From Actinomadura craniellae (GTDB lineage Bacteria > Actinomycetota > Actinomycetes > Streptosporangiales > Streptosporangiaceae), in NCBI RefSeq assembly GCF_003289645.1, contig NZ_QLYX01000026.1:1-64000 (forward strand): a stretch of DNA of 64,000 nt, written 5' to 3'. Positions within the stretch are counted from its first letter, which is position 1; every line of letters begins with the position of its first letter. Under the pieces are notes generated by a model. That model worked only from the letters and a program-made list of their open reading frames with translations. It had not been told where the DNA came from and searched no databases. Below are positions 37,490 to 47,962 of this stretch, in pieces. Both the position numbers and the translations under genes were made by a program.

Positions 37490-38821
37490 CTACGGATCCA
37501 CCGCCCCGCCGCGGAGCGGGTCGCCGTCCCCGCGGGCCGGGGCCGCTCCGGCCCCACCGGAGCGGGGCGGCCGGTCGGCGTCCGGGTGGCCGCGCCGGGA
37601 CTCGGGTTCGACCGGGACGAGCGGCAGCCGGGCCACCACCACCGTGCCGCCGCCGGGCCGGGGCCTGACGGTGCAGGTGCCGCCCAGCTCCGCCGCGTGC
37701 TCGCGCATCGCGCGCAGCCCCGTCCCGCCCGTCAACCGGTCGGGCAGCCCCACCCCGGCATCCGACACCGTGATCCGCAGGTCGGCGCCCCGGGACAGAC
37801 GCACCTGTGCGCTGGGGGAGGAGGAGTGCAACCGGACATTGGCCAGCGCCTCCTGGACGATGCGGTACGCGGCGACCTCGACCGCGGCCGGCAGGTCGCC
37901 GACCTCCCCGTCGGCACCCGTCTCCATCCGGACGTCGACCCGCTCGCAGCAGCCGTCCGCCCAGGACCTGATCGCCCCCTCCAGGCCCAGGTCGTCCAGC
38001 GCGGGCGGGCGCAGCTCGGAGACCAACTCGCGGATGTCGCCGATCGCCACGGCCATCCGCCCGCGCAGCTCGGCCAGCAGTGGTTCCACCCGTTCCGGTG
38101 ACGTGGTCAGGGTGAGCCGGGCCGCGTCCAGCGACATCGCCAGGCTGGCCAGGGTAGGGCCCAGCCCGTCGTGCAGGTCCCGGCGGAGCCGGCGGCGCTC
38201 CTCCTCGCGGGCCGTCAGGATGCGCTCCCGCGAGCGTTGCAGGTCGGCGGTGAGCCGGACCGCGTGCGCCACGTCCGCCAGGTGGACGGCGAGCATCCCC
38301 AGCAACCGTGCGTCCAGGTGCCGCCCGCCCTCGGGCCGGGCGACGAGCATCCGCCCGACCCGCTCGCCATGCCAGACCAGCGGCAGATCGTACGGCTGCT
38401 CGCCCAGCTCACCGCTGACCCGGATCTCGTCGCCGGAGACCTCCGCCGCCGCACCGGGCACCCGCAGTGCCTCCCGGACGGTGGCGAGCGCGGTGACCAG
38501 GGCCTCCGCGGGGCCCGGTGCCTCCTGGACGCTGCGACTGATCCGGTCGGCGAGCAGTCGGGGGTCGCGTCGCCGGCGTGGCGGCCGGTCCGCCGCCCGC
38601 CGCAGCCGGTCGCGCAGCGGGTGGACCAGCGCCCCGGCGGCGAACGCCGCGGCCAGGCCCGCCCACCCGCCCGGCCGTCCGGTCAGCGCCAGGCAGGCCG
38701 CCGCGCCCGCCGCGGCCGGCGGGCCGCACACCAGGAGGCGTTCGAGGGCCAGGCCGATACCGGTGAGCCGGTGGCGTGCGGCCGCGGCGGGCCGTGGCGC
38801 CGGCCTGCCCGCTGCCCGCAT
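37490..38821 (-). CDS. NarL-type sensor histidine kinase (HisKA_3)
   Basis: 443 residues. There are two hydrophobic segments at the N terminus (about 24-75), then a GAF-like region of about 140 residues and a dimerisation helix with phospho-acceptor His in [15 protein letters not shown]. The ATP-binding part has the N-box ([18 protein letters not shown]) and G-box (VSDAGVGLP ... [12 protein letters not shown]). ATG 38821 has GGGAGGG upstream. It forms the two-component pair with the response regulator. The signal is unknown. Confidence 0.92.
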   Translation of the reverse strand: MRAAGRPAPRPAAAARHRLTGIGLALERLLVCGPPAAAGAAACLALTGRPGGWAGLAAAFAAGALVHPLRDRLRRAADRPPRRRRDPRLLADRISRSVQEAPGPAEALVTALATVREALRVPGAAAEVSGDEIRVSGELGEQPYDLPLVWHGERVGRMLVARPEGGRHLDARLLGMLAVHLADVAHAVRLTADLQRSRERILTAREEERRRLRRDLHDGLGPTLASLAMSLDAARLTLTTSPERVEPLLAELRGRMAVAIGDIRELVSELRPPALDDLGLEGAIRSWADGCCERVDVRMETGADGEVGDLPAAVEVAAYRIVQEALANVRLHSSSPSAQVRLSRGADLRITVSDAGVGLPDRLTGGTGLRAMREHAAELGGTCTVRPRPGGGTVVVARLPLVPVEPESRRGHPDADRPPRSGGAGAAPARGDGDPLRGGAVDP

Positions 38822-38974
38822 GGGGGCCCTCCCGTCCGTGTCCGTTCCGCGCTCCGGTACGACCGGACTATGCCGGAGCGGGATCACTGCCCGGCAGGGA
38901 CCGCTGTCCTGAGCCGGCCGGGAAATGGCGGCGGGGCGCGACCGGTCCGGCCGCGCCCCGCGAGAGAGGCCGGG

Positions 38975-39751
38975 TTACTTCTCGGTCTCCACGTAGGGGC
39001 GCATCTGCCGCATGATGCTCCCCAGCGCGGACGTCGAGATGTAGGGGGGACGGGGCGAGTTGAGCGTCGTCACGCTGGGCATCGTCACGATCTGGCCGAA
39101 CGAGCTCTCGGTCTGCCAGGCGCAGGTCGTGACCCGCACCGAGCTGGAGACGGTCGAGGTGGCCATGCCGCAGGCGGCCTCGCCCTCGTTGCCGCCCGCG
39201 TACGTCTCGAACCAGGCGATCGAGACGCCCGACCCCGCGGGGCTGGGGGCGCGGCGCAGGTTGCTCAACAGGTCGTCGGGGTCGCCCATGTCGCCGGTCG
39301 CGCCCAGGAACAGGAACCGGGTCGTGCCGTCGGTGTAGACCGCGCTGACGACCTGGTCGACCCGGTTGAAGGTCGACTGGAGCTGGCCGCGGGCCGCGGC
39401 CGCGCTGGTGGTGGAGCTGCTGGAGGTGTCCAGCCGCAGGCTGCCGGCGACGGAGGGAGTGCTCATCGTGTACTCCTTGCCGCCGGCGGCGGCCAGCGCC
39501 ACCACCAGGACGAGCACCACGACCAGGACGAGGCCCCCGCCGAGCAGGCCGATCACCAGCGGTGCGCTGGACCTGCGCCGGGGCGGGTAGGGCGGCTGCG
39601 GACCGTAGCCGCCGGGCTGGGGCACCCCGTAACCAGGTTGCGGCGGCCCGTAACCCGGCTGCTGTGGCGGCCCATAGCCCGGTTGAGGGCCCGGGCCCTG
39701 CGGGCCGTACGGGGGACCGCCCTGGCCAGGCGGGGGGTTCCAACCGCTCAT
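38975..39751 (-). CDS. Proline-rich membrane-anchored hypothetical protein
   Basis: 258 residues. Residues 1-60 are a Pro/Gly/Tyr/Gln tract with repeated QPGYGPP units, then a transmembrane helix ([20 protein letters not shown], about 64-83) and an outside domain of about 170 residues with two Cys near the middle (AACGM, TTCAW). Pro-rich N tails of this kind are common in actinobacterial membrane proteins, often kinase-related or cell-wall linked. Family not recognised. Monocistronic, opposite strand to valS, with 117 bases between. Confidence 0.65.
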   Translation of the reverse strand: MSGWNPPPGQGGPPYGPQGPGPQPGYGPPQQPGYGPPQPGYGVPQPGGYGPQPPYPPRRRSSAPLVIGLLGGGLVLVVVLVLVVALAAAGGKEYTMSTPSVAGSLRLDTSSSSTTSAAAARGQLQSTFNRVDQVVSAVYTDGTTRFLFLGATGDMGDPDDLLSNLRRAPSPAGSGVSIAWFETYAGGNEGEAACGMATSTVSSSVRVTTCAWQTESSFGQIVTMPSVTTLNSPRPPYISTSALGSIMRQMRPYVETEK

Positions 39752-39854
39752 TTATGTCTCCTCGGCTTACCGGATGACCTTTATGCCCTGCGGGAACATT
39801 CTCGTGCATTCGACCGTTCTGCGGGTCGGCGCGTTCCCCACTGCCGGGAGTCCG

Positions 39855-39871
39855 TAAACTTTGCGCCCGTG
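39855..39871 (+). promoter_or_regulatory. Leaderless promoter of valS
   Basis: A TAAACT -10 box at 39855-39860 ends 8 bases before GTG 39869, so the transcript probably starts at or within two bases of the start codon. No ribosome binding site is present, consistent with leaderless translation. The -35 region is weak. Confidence 0.5.
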
Positions 39872-42499
39872 ACCCAGCCCATGCAACCCACGCGAGCCAT
39901 GCCGTCCCCGCCGAGCGGGGAGGTCGATCTGCCCACCCAGTACGCTCCGGCGGACGTAGAGGGCAAGCTGTACGAGCGCTGGGTCGCCGCGGGTCTCTTC
40001 GCGGCCGACCCCGGCGCCGATCCCGCACGCCCCGCGTACGCGATCGTCATCCCGCCCCCGAACGTGACCGGATCGCTGCACATGGGTCACGCCCTGGACC
40101 ACTCCATCCAGGACGTGCTGATCCGGCGGCGCCGCATGCAGGGGTACGAGGCGCTGTGGGTGCCCGGCATGGACCACGCGGGCATCGCCACCCAGAACGT
40201 GGTGGAACGGGAGCTCGCCAAGGAGGGACTGTCCCGGCACGACCTCGGCCGGACGGACTTCGTCGAGCGGGTCTGGCAGTGGAAGGCCGAGTCCGGCGGG
40301 CGGATCCTCGGCCAGATGCGGCGGCTGGGCGACAGCGTCGACTGGTCCCGCGAGGCGTTCACGATGGACGACGATCGGGCCCGCGCGGTCCGGACGATCT
40401 TCAAGCGGCTGTTCGACGACGGCCTGATCTACCGGGCCGAGCGCATCATCAACTGGTGCCCGCGCTGCCTCACCGCGCTGTCGGACATCGAGGTGGTGCA
40501 CGACGAGCGCGAGGGCGAGCTGGTCTCCCTCCGGTACGGCTCCGGCGACGACTCGATCGTGGTGGCCACCACCCGGGCCGAGACGATGCTCGGCGACACC
40601 GCGATCGCGGTCCACCCCGAGGACGACCGGTACCGGCACCTGGTCGGCCGGGAGATCGAGCTGCCGCTGACCGGCCGCCGCATCCCGGTCGTCGCCGACG
40701 ACCACGTCGATCCCGAGTTCGGCACCGGTGCGGTCAAGGTCACCCCGGCGCACGACCCCAACGACTTCGAGATCGGCCGCCGGCACGCGCTGCCCACCCT
40801 GACGATCATGGATGAGCGCGGGGTGATCACCGCGGCCGGCCCGTTCGAGGGGCTCGACCGGTTCGAGGCGCGCCCGGCCGTCGTCGCCGCCCTCCGCGAG
40901 GAGGGGCGCATCGTCAAGGAGGTCCGCCCCTACGAGCACGCCGTCGGCCACTGCCAGCGCTGCTCCACCGTGGTGGAGCCCCGCGTCTCGCTGCAGTGGT
41001 TCGTGAAGGTCGGCCCGCTGGCCAAGGCCGCCGGCGACGCGGTCCGGGACGGCCGGGTGCAGATCCACCCGCCGGAGATGGCCGCCCGCTACTTCGCCTG
41101 GGTCGACAACATGCACGACTGGTGCATCAGCCGTCAGCTGTGGTGGGGGCACCGCATCCCGGTCTGGTACGGGCCGGACGGCGAGACCCGGTGCGTGGGC
41201 CCAGGCGAGGAACCGCCCGCGGGCTGGACCCAGGACACCGACGTCCTCGACACCTGGTTCTCCAGCGCACTGTGGCCCTTCTCCACCCTCGGCTGGCCCG
41301 ACGACACCCCCGAGCTGCGCCGCTTCTACCCGACGGCCGTGCTGGTCACCGGCTACGACATCCTGTTCTTCTGGGTCGCCCGGATGATGATGTTCGGGCT
41401 GTACGCGATGGACGGGGTCGAGCCGTTCAAGGTGATCGCCCTGCACGGCATGGTCCGCGACCAGTACGGCAAGAAGATGTCGAAGTCGTTCGGCAACGTC
41501 ATCGACCCGCTCGACTGGATCGACCGTTACGGTGCCGACGCCACCCGCTTCACCCTGCTGCGCGGCGCCAACCCCGGTAGTGACGTGCCGGTCGCGGAGG
41601 AGTGGGCGCAGGGCTCGCGCAACTTCTGCAACAAGCTGTGGAACGCCACCCGGTTCGCGCTGATGAACGGCGCGCACACCCGGGGCGACCTGCCCGCCGA
41701 GCTCTCCGCCGCCGACGCGTGGGTGCTGTCGCGGCTGCAGCGGGTCATCACCGAGGTCGACGAGCGGCTGGAGTCCTTCGAGTTCGGCCGGGCGTGCGAG
41801 ATCCTCTACCACTTCGCCTGGGACGAGGTCTGCGACTGGTACGTCGAGCTGTCCAAGGTCCAGCTCGCCGGCGACCGCGCCGACGCCACCCGCCGGGTAC
41901 TGGGCGAGGTGCTCGACAAGCTGCTGCGGCTGCTGCACCCGGTGGTCCCCTTCGTCACCGAGGAGCTGTGGACCTCGCTGACCGGAGCCGAGTCGATCAT
42001 GGTCGCGCCCTGGCCGGCCGCCGAGGACGCCCGGCTCGACCCGGGTGCCGAGACGCTCGTGGGCTCGCTGCAGAACCTGGTCACCGAGGTCCGCCGGTTC
42101 CGCTCCGACCAGGGCCTCAAGCCCGGCCAGCGGGTCGCGGCGGCGCTGTCCTTCGGCGGTTCGCCGCTGGCCGCGCACGAGGAGGCGATCCGCTCCCTGC
42201 TGCGCCTGACGCTTCCTGATGAGAGCTTCGCCGCCACGGCCGCGCTGCCCGTCGAGGGCGTGACGGTCGAGCTCGACACCGCCGGCGCGATCGACGTGGC
42301 GGCCGAGCGCAAGCGCCTGGAGAAGGACCTCGCCGCGGCCCGCAAGGAGATCGACCAGGCCGAACGCAAGCTCGGCAACGCCGACTTCATGGCCAAGGCG
42401 CCCGAGGCCGTCGTGGCCAAGAACCGCGACCGCCTCGCCCAGGCCCGCGCCGACGTCGAACTCCTGGAGACCCGGCTCGCCGCGCTCCCCGCGGGCTGA
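39869..42499 (+). CDS. valS: Valyl-tRNA synthetase
   Basis: 876 residues, class I aminoacyl-tRNA synthetase. Visible are the HIGH box in [15 protein letters not shown] (about 62-76), the editing domain with [18 protein letters not shown], the KMSKS box in [16 protein letters not shown], the anticodon-binding part and a C-terminal coiled coil ([20 protein letters not shown]). It charges tRNA-Val with proofreading of Thr. GTG 39869 fits the leaderless promoter; ATG 39881 is an alternative. The gene is convergent with the FolC-like gene, 6 bases apart. Confidence 0.97.
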   Translation: MTQPMQPTRAMPSPPSGEVDLPTQYAPADVEGKLYERWVAAGLFAADPGADPARPAYAIVIPPPNVTGSLHMGHALDHSIQDVLIRRRRMQGYEALWVPGMDHAGIATQNVVERELAKEGLSRHDLGRTDFVERVWQWKAESGGRILGQMRRLGDSVDWSREAFTMDDDRARAVRTIFKRLFDDGLIYRAERIINWCPRCLTALSDIEVVHDEREGELVSLRYGSGDDSIVVATTRAETMLGDTAIAVHPEDDRYRHLVGREIELPLTGRRIPVVADDHVDPEFGTGAVKVTPAHDPNDFEIGRRHALPTLTIMDERGVITAAGPFEGLDRFEARPAVVAALREEGRIVKEVRPYEHAVGHCQRCSTVVEPRVSLQWFVKVGPLAKAAGDAVRDGRVQIHPPEMAARYFAWVDNMHDWCISRQLWWGHRIPVWYGPDGETRCVGPGEEPPAGWTQDTDVLDTWFSSALWPFSTLGWPDDTPELRRFYPTAVLVTGYDILFFWVARMMMFGLYAMDGVEPFKVIALHGMVRDQYGKKMSKSFGNVIDPLDWIDRYGADATRFTLLRGANPGSDVPVAEEWAQGSRNFCNKLWNATRFALMNGAHTRGDLPAELSAADAWVLSRLQRVITEVDERLESFEFGRACEILYHFAWDEVCDWYVELSKVQLAGDRADATRRVLGEVLDKLLRLLHPVVPFVTEELWTSLTGAESIMVAPWPAAEDARLDPGAETLVGSLQNLVTEVRRFRSDQGLKPGQRVAAALSFGGSPLAAHEEAIRSLLRLTLPDESFAATAALPVEGVTVELDTAGAIDVAAERKRLEKDLAAARKEIDQAERKLGNADFMAKAPEAVVAKNRDRLAQARADVELLETRLAALPAG

Positions 42500-42505
42500 C
42501 CGGCC

Positions 42506-43741
42506 TCAGCGGGCCGGGGTGAAGATCTGCTCGGTGTCCGCACCGACCAGGTCCAGGATCCGGCCGACGAAGTAGACGGTGCCCAGCGCGAGCAGGCGGC
42601 GGCCGAGGGCGGCGACGCCCTCGGCCGTCAGGTCGGTGGCGTCCACCGCCCGCCAGGTGTCCGGCAGCCGCCGCTCGAAGCGCAGGTGCCGGTCCGGTAG
42701 CCGGACGAACGTCACCGGCAGGTCCGCGAGTTCAGCGACCGCCCCGGGCAGGTCCTTGTGGTCCGGCAGGCACAGGAGCACGTGGTCGGGCCGGTCCCAC
42801 CGGTCCCGCGCCGCGGCCAGGGCGGCCGCGATCCCGGCGCCGCTGATGGCGGAGTCCGCCAGCAGTTCGGCGCCGGAGCCCGGCACCCGGTGCCAGGACA
42901 GCCGGCCGGGCAACCGCACCGACTCCAGGGTGCGGCCCAGCAGGGACGCGTCGGGACGGGGCCGGCCGGTCACCTCCAGCAACCGCCGCCCGGCGGCGAC
43001 GCCGAGCCAGGCGTTGGCCCGGCCGAGACCGCCGGCGAGCGGGCCGGTGTCCGGTGCCGGTGCCGGCTCGGGCGCCAGCCGCCCCCCGGTACGGGCGCCG
43101 AGCACTGCGCCGAGCGTCCGCCACACCTCCGGGGACTGCGGCAGGGACAGGGCGGCGCGGGTCGCCGGGCCCACGACGCCGGCCTTGTCGGCGGCGATCT
43201 CCGCGACGTTCCGGCCGAGCCGGCCCAGGTGCTCGGCGAAGATCGGGGTGACCGCCGCGACCATCGGCGGGAACAGGCTCACCTCGTCCGACCGGCCGCC
43301 CTGCCCGGCCTCGGCCACCACCACGTCGGCGCCGACGCGCCCGGCGTGCACCAGCCCCGCCAGGGTGAACAGGCCCACGGGCGACAGGTAGCCGCCGTGG
43401 CGCGACCGGTCGGGCAGCGCGCGCACCTGCTCCGCCAGTAGGGCCGCCAGGTCCGCGAGCTCCTCTGGGGAGAGCGCGCGTCCGTCCACCCGGACGCGCT
43501 CGCGGTCGCTGCGGTAGGACGGGCTGGAGGTCGTCAGCACGCGCAGCCCGCCCGCGGCCACGCAGGCCGAGGCGTAGGCGGCGGCCGTGCCCTTCCCCTT
43601 GGAGCCGACGACGGTCAGCACGGGCAGGGCGAAGCCGCCGAGCCCCAGCCGCTCGGCGAGCAGGCCGGCCCGCTCGACGCTGCGCCGCTCGCCGGGCGCG
43701 CGGTCCGCCCACTCCGCGAAGAAGATCGGTTGCGTTCTCAT
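42506..43741 (-). CDS. FolC-like Mur-ligase-family protein, divergent from true folC
   Basis: 411 residues. The Mur-ligase ATP loop is VVGSKGKGTAAAYASA (about residues 44-59), and the central part has VVAEAGQGGRSDEVSLFPPM, resembling FolC's VGMGGRxDATN region, plus SDSAISG-like LADSAISGAGIAAAL in the C domain. It lacks clear folate-specific residues and is much shorter than FolC. The substrate is unknown; ligation of an amino acid or glutamate-like unit to a carboxylate is inferred. It is divergent from true folC with about 150 bases between the starts, and convergent with valS. Confidence 0.7.
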   Translation of the reverse strand: MRTQPIFFAEWADRAPGERRSVERAGLLAERLGLGGFALPVLTVVGSKGKGTAAAYASACVAAGGLRVLTTSSPSYRSDRERVRVDGRALSPEELADLAALLAEQVRALPDRSRHGGYLSPVGLFTLAGLVHAGRVGADVVVAEAGQGGRSDEVSLFPPMVAAVTPIFAEHLGRLGRNVAEIAADKAGVVGPATRAALSLPQSPEVWRTLGAVLGARTGGRLAPEPAPAPDTGPLAGGLGRANAWLGVAAGRRLLEVTGRPRPDASLLGRTLESVRLPGRLSWHRVPGSGAELLADSAISGAGIAAALAAARDRWDRPDHVLLCLPDHKDLPGAVAELADLPVTFVRLPDRHLRFERRLPDTWRAVDATDLTAEGVAALGRRLLALGTVYFVGRILDLVGADTEQIFTPAR

Positions 43742-43852
43742 CCGGCCCGCCAGGCCGGGGCGCTCTGCGATGTGGTCACGACGGCCTCATCGTAGGTCCG
43801 GCGTCCTGGTGGGACGTGCCCGGGCCGTCCAGGCGATCAGTAGGCTTCAGGG

Positions 43853-43894
43853 GTGACCTTCAGCGACGACTCGATCAGGCGGCGGACACCGTGA
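43853..43894 (+). CDS. Leaderless 13-codon ORF overlapping the folC start
   Basis: A TAGGCT -10 box at 43841-43846 lies 6 bases before GTG 43853, the geometry of a leaderless start. The ORF encodes VTFSDDSIRRRTP and stops with TGA at 43892-43894, overlapping the GTG of folC (43891) as GTGA. Ribosomes ending here would reinitiate on folC, so it may be a coupling or attenuating leader. Expression is inferred, not shown. Confidence 0.45.
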   Translation: MTFSDDSIRRRTP

Positions 43895-45291
43895 GCGCGG
43901 AGCAGTATCCGGCGGTGGTGCGCCAGATCGCGGACCGGGGGGTCGAGTGGGACATCGATCCGACACTCGACCGGATCCGTGACCTCATGCACCTCCTCGG
44001 CGATCCTCAGCGGGCGTTCCCGGTGATCCAGGTGGCGGGCACGAACGGCAAGACGAGCACCGCCCGGCTGATCGAGACGCTGCTGCGCGAGCGGGGCCTG
44101 CGCACCGGCCTGTTCACCAGCCCGGAGCTGACGACGCTGCGCGAGCGGATCGCGATCGACGGCGAGCCGGTCTCGCCGGAGAGGTTCGTCGCGACGTACA
44201 CCGACATCCTCCCCTACGTACGGATGATCGACGACAAGCACGGCGTCCGGCTCTCGTTCTTCGAGGTGCTGACCGCGATGGGGTACGCCGCGTTCGCGGA
44301 CGCGCCGGTGGACGTGGCGGTGGTCGAGGTCGGGATGGGCGGCGCCTGGGACGCCACCAGCGTGGCCGACCCGGCGGTCGCCGTGGTGACGCCGATCGGG
44401 TTGGACCACACCCGGTACCTGGGCGACACGGTGGAGGAGATCGCCGCCGAGAAGGCCGGGATCATCAAGCCGGGCAGCGTGGCGATCCTGGCCCAGCAGC
44501 CGGTGGCCGCCGCGGAGGTGCTGCTGCGCCGGGTGGCCGAGACGGGCGCGGTCGCGGCCCGGGAGGGCATCGAGTTCGGCGTGCTGCACCGGGACGTCGC
44601 GGTCGGCGGCCAGCTCGTCCGGCTGCAGGGCCTGCACGGCACCTACGACGAGATCTTCCTGCCGCTGTTCGGTGACCACCAGGCGGGCAACGCCGCCTGC
44701 GCGCTGGCCGCGGTGGAGGCGTTCGCGGGCGGCGCGCCGACCCCCGGCGAGGCGAACCTGGAGGCGGCGACCCGGATCGCGCCGGGTGACGACTACGCGG
44801 GTGGTGAGGGGCGGCTCGATCCGGCCCTGGTGCGGTCGGGGTTCGCCAAGGCGGTGTCCCCCGGCCGGTTGGAGATCGCCCGGACCGGTCCCACCGTGCT
44901 GCTCGACTCGGCGCACAACCCGGCCGGCATGGCGGCGACCGTGGCGGCGGTGACCGAGGAGTTCGGCTTCACCCGGCTGGTCGGCGTGCTCGCCGTGGCC
45001 GCCGACAAGGACGTGACGGGCATCCTGGAGCAGCTCGAACCGGTGCTGGCCGAGCTGGTGGTCACCCGCAGCTCCGGCGCCCGCTCGCTGGAGCCGCAGG
45101 AGCTGGGGGAACTGGCCGAGGGCGTCTTCGGGACGGAGCGGGTGCACGTGGCGGCACGGCTCGACGACGCCATCGACCGGGCCATCGCCCTGGCCGAGGA
45201 GACCGGCGAGTACCAGGGCGCGGGCGTCCTGATCACCGGTTCCGTCACCACCGCCGGCGACGCGCGCACCCTCCTGCGGGTGTCCGGGTGA
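43891..45291 (+). CDS. folC: Folylpolyglutamate synthase / dihydrofolate synthase
   Basis: 466 residues. The ATP loop is IQVAGTNGKTSTARLIE (about 46-62). The FolC signature VGMGGAWDATSVADP and an SAHNPAGM-type C-domain motif (LDSAHNPAGMAATVAA) are present. It adds glutamate to folate and may make dihydrofolate. GTG 43891 is chosen because upstream in-frame residues are not conserved-looking and because it forms a GTGA overlap with the leader ORF. Followed by the DUF4233 gene and, farther on, ndk, as in other actinomycetes. Confidence 0.95.
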   Translation: MSAEQYPAVVRQIADRGVEWDIDPTLDRIRDLMHLLGDPQRAFPVIQVAGTNGKTSTARLIETLLRERGLRTGLFTSPELTTLRERIAIDGEPVSPERFVATYTDILPYVRMIDDKHGVRLSFFEVLTAMGYAAFADAPVDVAVVEVGMGGAWDATSVADPAVAVVTPIGLDHTRYLGDTVEEIAAEKAGIIKPGSVAILAQQPVAAAEVLLRRVAETGAVAAREGIEFGVLHRDVAVGGQLVRLQGLHGTYDEIFLPLFGDHQAGNAACALAAVEAFAGGAPTPGEANLEAATRIAPGDDYAGGEGRLDPALVRSGFAKAVSPGRLEIARTGPTVLLDSAHNPAGMAATVAAVTEEFGFTRLVGVLAVAADKDVTGILEQLEPVLAELVVTRSSGARSLEPQELGELAEGVFGTERVHVAARLDDAIDRAIALAEETGEYQGAGVLITGSVTTAGDARTLLRVSG

Positions 45292-45360
45292 GGGCGGGTG
45301 CGGGTGAGCGGGGCCGAGCGGAGAACGGTGTGAGAAGGCTGTGAAAGCTGTGAGAAGGCC

Positions 45361-45678
45361 ATGAGAAGGCTCTGCGCGACGGTGCTGGCGTGCGAGGCGA
45401 TCGTGATCGCGCTGGCGATCCCGGTGGCGATCACGGTCCTGGGGGCCGCGCCGGCGACGGCGGCCGGCGTCTGCGGCGGGCTGGCCGTGGCCTGCCTGGT
45501 GCTGGCGGGGCTGCTGCGCTTCCGGTGGGCGTATCCGGTGGGGCACCTGCTCCAGGTGCTGGTGATAGCGACCGGTTTTCTGGTGCCCACGATGTTCTTC
45601 CTCGGGGTGCTCTTCGGCGCGCTGTGGGTGACGGCCATTTGGCTCGGTCGCAAGGCGGGGGAACCGCAGGCGCGCTAA
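45361..45678 (+). CDS. DUF4233 membrane protein
   Basis: 105 residues with four hydrophobic helices and a short basic tail. DUF4233 proteins commonly follow folC in actinobacteria, as here (69 bases apart). ATG 45361 begins with MRRL; the preceding bases repeat GTGAGAAGGC (45330-45339, 45350-45359), each with GTG in other frames. Function unknown. Confidence 0.85.
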   Translation: MRRLCATVLACEAIVIALAIPVAITVLGAAPATAAGVCGGLAVACLVLAGLLRFRWAYPVGHLLQVLVIATGFLVPTMFFLGVLFGALWVTAIWLGRKAGEPQAR

Positions 45679-45787
45679 ATTCTCTGGGAGACGGTCTATC
45701 CATTCATCCGCCACCCCAGTTGGTGCAATTCGGGCATATGCGAAGAAATGCGCCCCGGTGGATGTCGACTCTCCGGAAGGAGAAGCC

Positions 45788-47296
45788 GTGTCCATTCGTG
45801 TGGGTAAAATCTTCGCCATTTCCACGGGCTCTGACAATCGTGCGCCCGCGGAGTGCGGCCGCCCGGCGATCGCGGTGTCCCTAGTGGTCTCCTGCACCGC
45901 GATTCCCGCCGCGGTGCTGACGATTCCCAACACGATGGCGTACGCGGTTCCCGCGGCCGCGGCCGAGTTGGCCCTCACCGGGCCCCAGGCCGTCGAACTG
46001 GTGCGGGCCGGCGGGCTCGCGCTGCCCGCGCTGCTGCTGGCCGTCCCGCCGGCCGCCCTCGCCGCCCGCCGGATGCCGCCCGGCCTGCTCCTGCTCATCG
46101 GGCTGGCGCTGATGTTCGGCGGGGGACTGGCCGCCCGGTACGCCGGGGCGATCCCGGTGGCGGCCGCGGCCCGGGCGGTCCAGGGCGCCGGCGCCGGCGC
46201 CGTCCTGCCCGCGAGCCTGGTGCTGGCGTGGTCCTGCGGGCGGCGCCTGCCGACCGCGCTGTGGGCCGGGGTGCTGGCCGCCGCGCTGATGCTCGCGATG
46301 CCGCTGCGGCTGCTGGCCGTGCCCGCCGCCCGGCCCGACGTCGCGGACGGCTGGCGGGCGGTACTCGAACCGTCCTACTGGGTTCTTGGAGCGGTCCTGG
46401 CGGCGGCGGTGGCTCTGTTGCCCGCCCGGGCCCGGCCGCGCGGTCCGCTGCCCGCGCTGCGGCACACCGAGCGCACCCAGTTGCTGTTGCCGATGGTGCC
46501 GGTCGGCGGGTTCGCGGTCCTCGCGGTGATGACGACCTACGGATGGTCGCCGGGGGCGCAGCTTCTCGTCGGCGTCATCGGGCTGCTGGCACTGCTCGGG
46601 CTCGCGGTCGTCGGCAGCCGCGACGCCACGACCGGCAGCCCCCTCGGGTTCGCGGTGGTGGCGCTCACCGCCGGGGCGCTCACCCTGCCGGTGGTCGCCC
46701 CGCTGGCGGGCCTGGCGGCGCTGCCGGTGGGGCCGCGCGGCATTCCGCCGGCACCCTTCGTGGCCGGCGCGGCGGCGGCGGTGGTGGGGGCCCTGGCCGC
46801 CACCCTGATCGACGACGACGGCGCCCGGCGCGCGATCCTGGCCGGGCACGGCCTGGCCCTGGGCGGGGTGTGCCTGCTGCTCGGAGTCGACCCGCTGGCC
46901 GGCCCCTGGGCGCTGACGGCTCCGCTGGTGCCGCTGGGGGCGGGGATCGGGCTGGCCCTGGCCGCCGCGCTGCGCGGTACCGGCCTGGCCCCCGCGCTGT
47001 TCGGGTTGGTGCTGTGCCTGCCGGCGGTGCTCATCGGTCAACTGGTCGTGCTGTCGTTGCAGTCGGGCCAGATCCAGTGGCTGGGCACGTCCGTGGCGAG
47101 CCATGATCTGGTGTACGCGCTGACGGCCGGTTACCGTATGTGGCTGGCGGTCGCGGGAGTGCTCGCGGTGGTGCTGGCCGGGGCCGCGGTCGCCTCCGGC
47201 CGGCACCGGCGCGATCCGGCTACCGCCGGCCGTGCCCGGAGCTGTACGGTCGGTATCGGCGGCGAGCCGGGAACCCCGGCCGGTCCGGCCCGGTAG
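45788..47296 (+). CDS. Multi-pass membrane protein, MFS-like
   Basis: 502 residues with about 14 hydrophobic helices, the layout of major facilitator DHA2-type transporters. The pattern [20 protein letters not shown] near residue 130 resembles motif C of drug/proton antiporters (G-x8-G-x3-GP region). No clear motif A (GxLaDrxGrkx[k]) is visible, so transport is inferred. GTG 45788 follows AAGGAG. Substrate unknown. It ends 62 bases before ndk. Confidence 0.6.
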   Translation: MSIRVGKIFAISTGSDNRAPAECGRPAIAVSLVVSCTAIPAAVLTIPNTMAYAVPAAAAELALTGPQAVELVRAGGLALPALLLAVPPAALAARRMPPGLLLLIGLALMFGGGLAARYAGAIPVAAAARAVQGAGAGAVLPASLVLAWSCGRRLPTALWAGVLAAALMLAMPLRLLAVPAARPDVADGWRAVLEPSYWVLGAVLAAAVALLPARARPRGPLPALRHTERTQLLLPMVPVGGFAVLAVMTTYGWSPGAQLLVGVIGLLALLGLAVVGSRDATTGSPLGFAVVALTAGALTLPVVAPLAGLAALPVGPRGIPPAPFVAGAAAAVVGALAATLIDDDGARRAILAGHGLALGGVCLLLGVDPLAGPWALTAPLVPLGAGIGLALAAALRGTGLAPALFGLVLCLPAVLIGQLVVLSLQSGQIQWLGTSVASHDLVYALTAGYRMWLAVAGVLAVVLAGAAVASGRHRRDPATAGRARSCTVGIGGEPGTPAGPAR

Positions 47297-47358
47297 CATT
47301 CGCGCGGCGCCGGTGGAACCGCCCGCGTCACATCAAGGTAGTCAAGGAGAATCCACTC

Positions 47359-47769
47359 GTGTCCGAGCGCACTCTTGTCCTGGTCAAGCCCGACGGTGTC
47401 CGCCGCGGTGTCGTCGGCGACGTCATCTCGCGGCTGGAGCGCAAGGGCCTGGCGGTTGTCGCCATGGAGCTGCGCACGCTCTCCCGCGAGACGGCCGAGG
47501 ACCACTACGCCGAGCACCGGGAGCGGCCGTTCTTCGGCGAGCTCGTCGACTTCATCACCGGTGGTCCGCTGGTCGCCCTGGTGGCCGAGGGGCCGCGGGC
47601 GATCGAGGCGTTCCGTGCGCTGGCCGGTGCCACCGACCCGGTCAAGGCGGCTCCGGGCACCATCCGCGGCGACCACGCGCTGGAGATCGGCGAGAACGTG
47701 GTGCACGGCTCCGACTCGCCCGAGTCCGCCGCCCGCGAGATCAAGCTGTTCTTCCCCGAGCTGGGCTGA
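47359..47769 (+). CDS. ndk: Nucleoside diphosphate kinase
   Basis: 136 residues, complete. Family motifs: [20 protein letters not shown] at the N terminus, the catalytic His in [17 protein letters not shown] (H near residue 116) and [17 protein letters not shown]. It equalises NTP pools by phosphoryl transfer through the His. GTG 47359 follows AAGGAG. Its terminator hairpin lies at 47791-47816. Confidence 0.97.
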   Translation: MSERTLVLVKPDGVRRGVVGDVISRLERKGLAVVAMELRTLSRETAEDHYAEHRERPFFGELVDFITGGPLVALVAEGPRAIEAFRALAGATDPVKAAPGTIRGDHALEIGENVVHGSDSPESAAREIKLFFPELG

Positions 47770-47790
47770 CCGCCGAATATCGTCGAGATG

Positions 47791-47816
47791 CACGGGCCGG
47801 CGCGTTCCGGCCCGTG
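47791..47816 (+). terminator. Terminator after ndk
   Basis: CACGGGCCGG (47791-47800) and CCGGCCCGTG (47807-47816) form a perfect 10-bp stem around CGCGTT, followed by a T-rich tgtgtgtttt. It separates ndk from the mre operon. Confidence 0.75.
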
Positions 47817-47962
47817 TGTGTTTTGCCACGGACTTACCCCGTCGTCATCCGTTTTTCGGACAACGCGAAGGGCGGGGGTGACTGCCCCGAACGCGCGTTA
47901 CGGGTTACGATGGGATCGCCGCTCTGCACGTCCGCCGCCGGCATGAAGGGCTCCCTTTCTTC

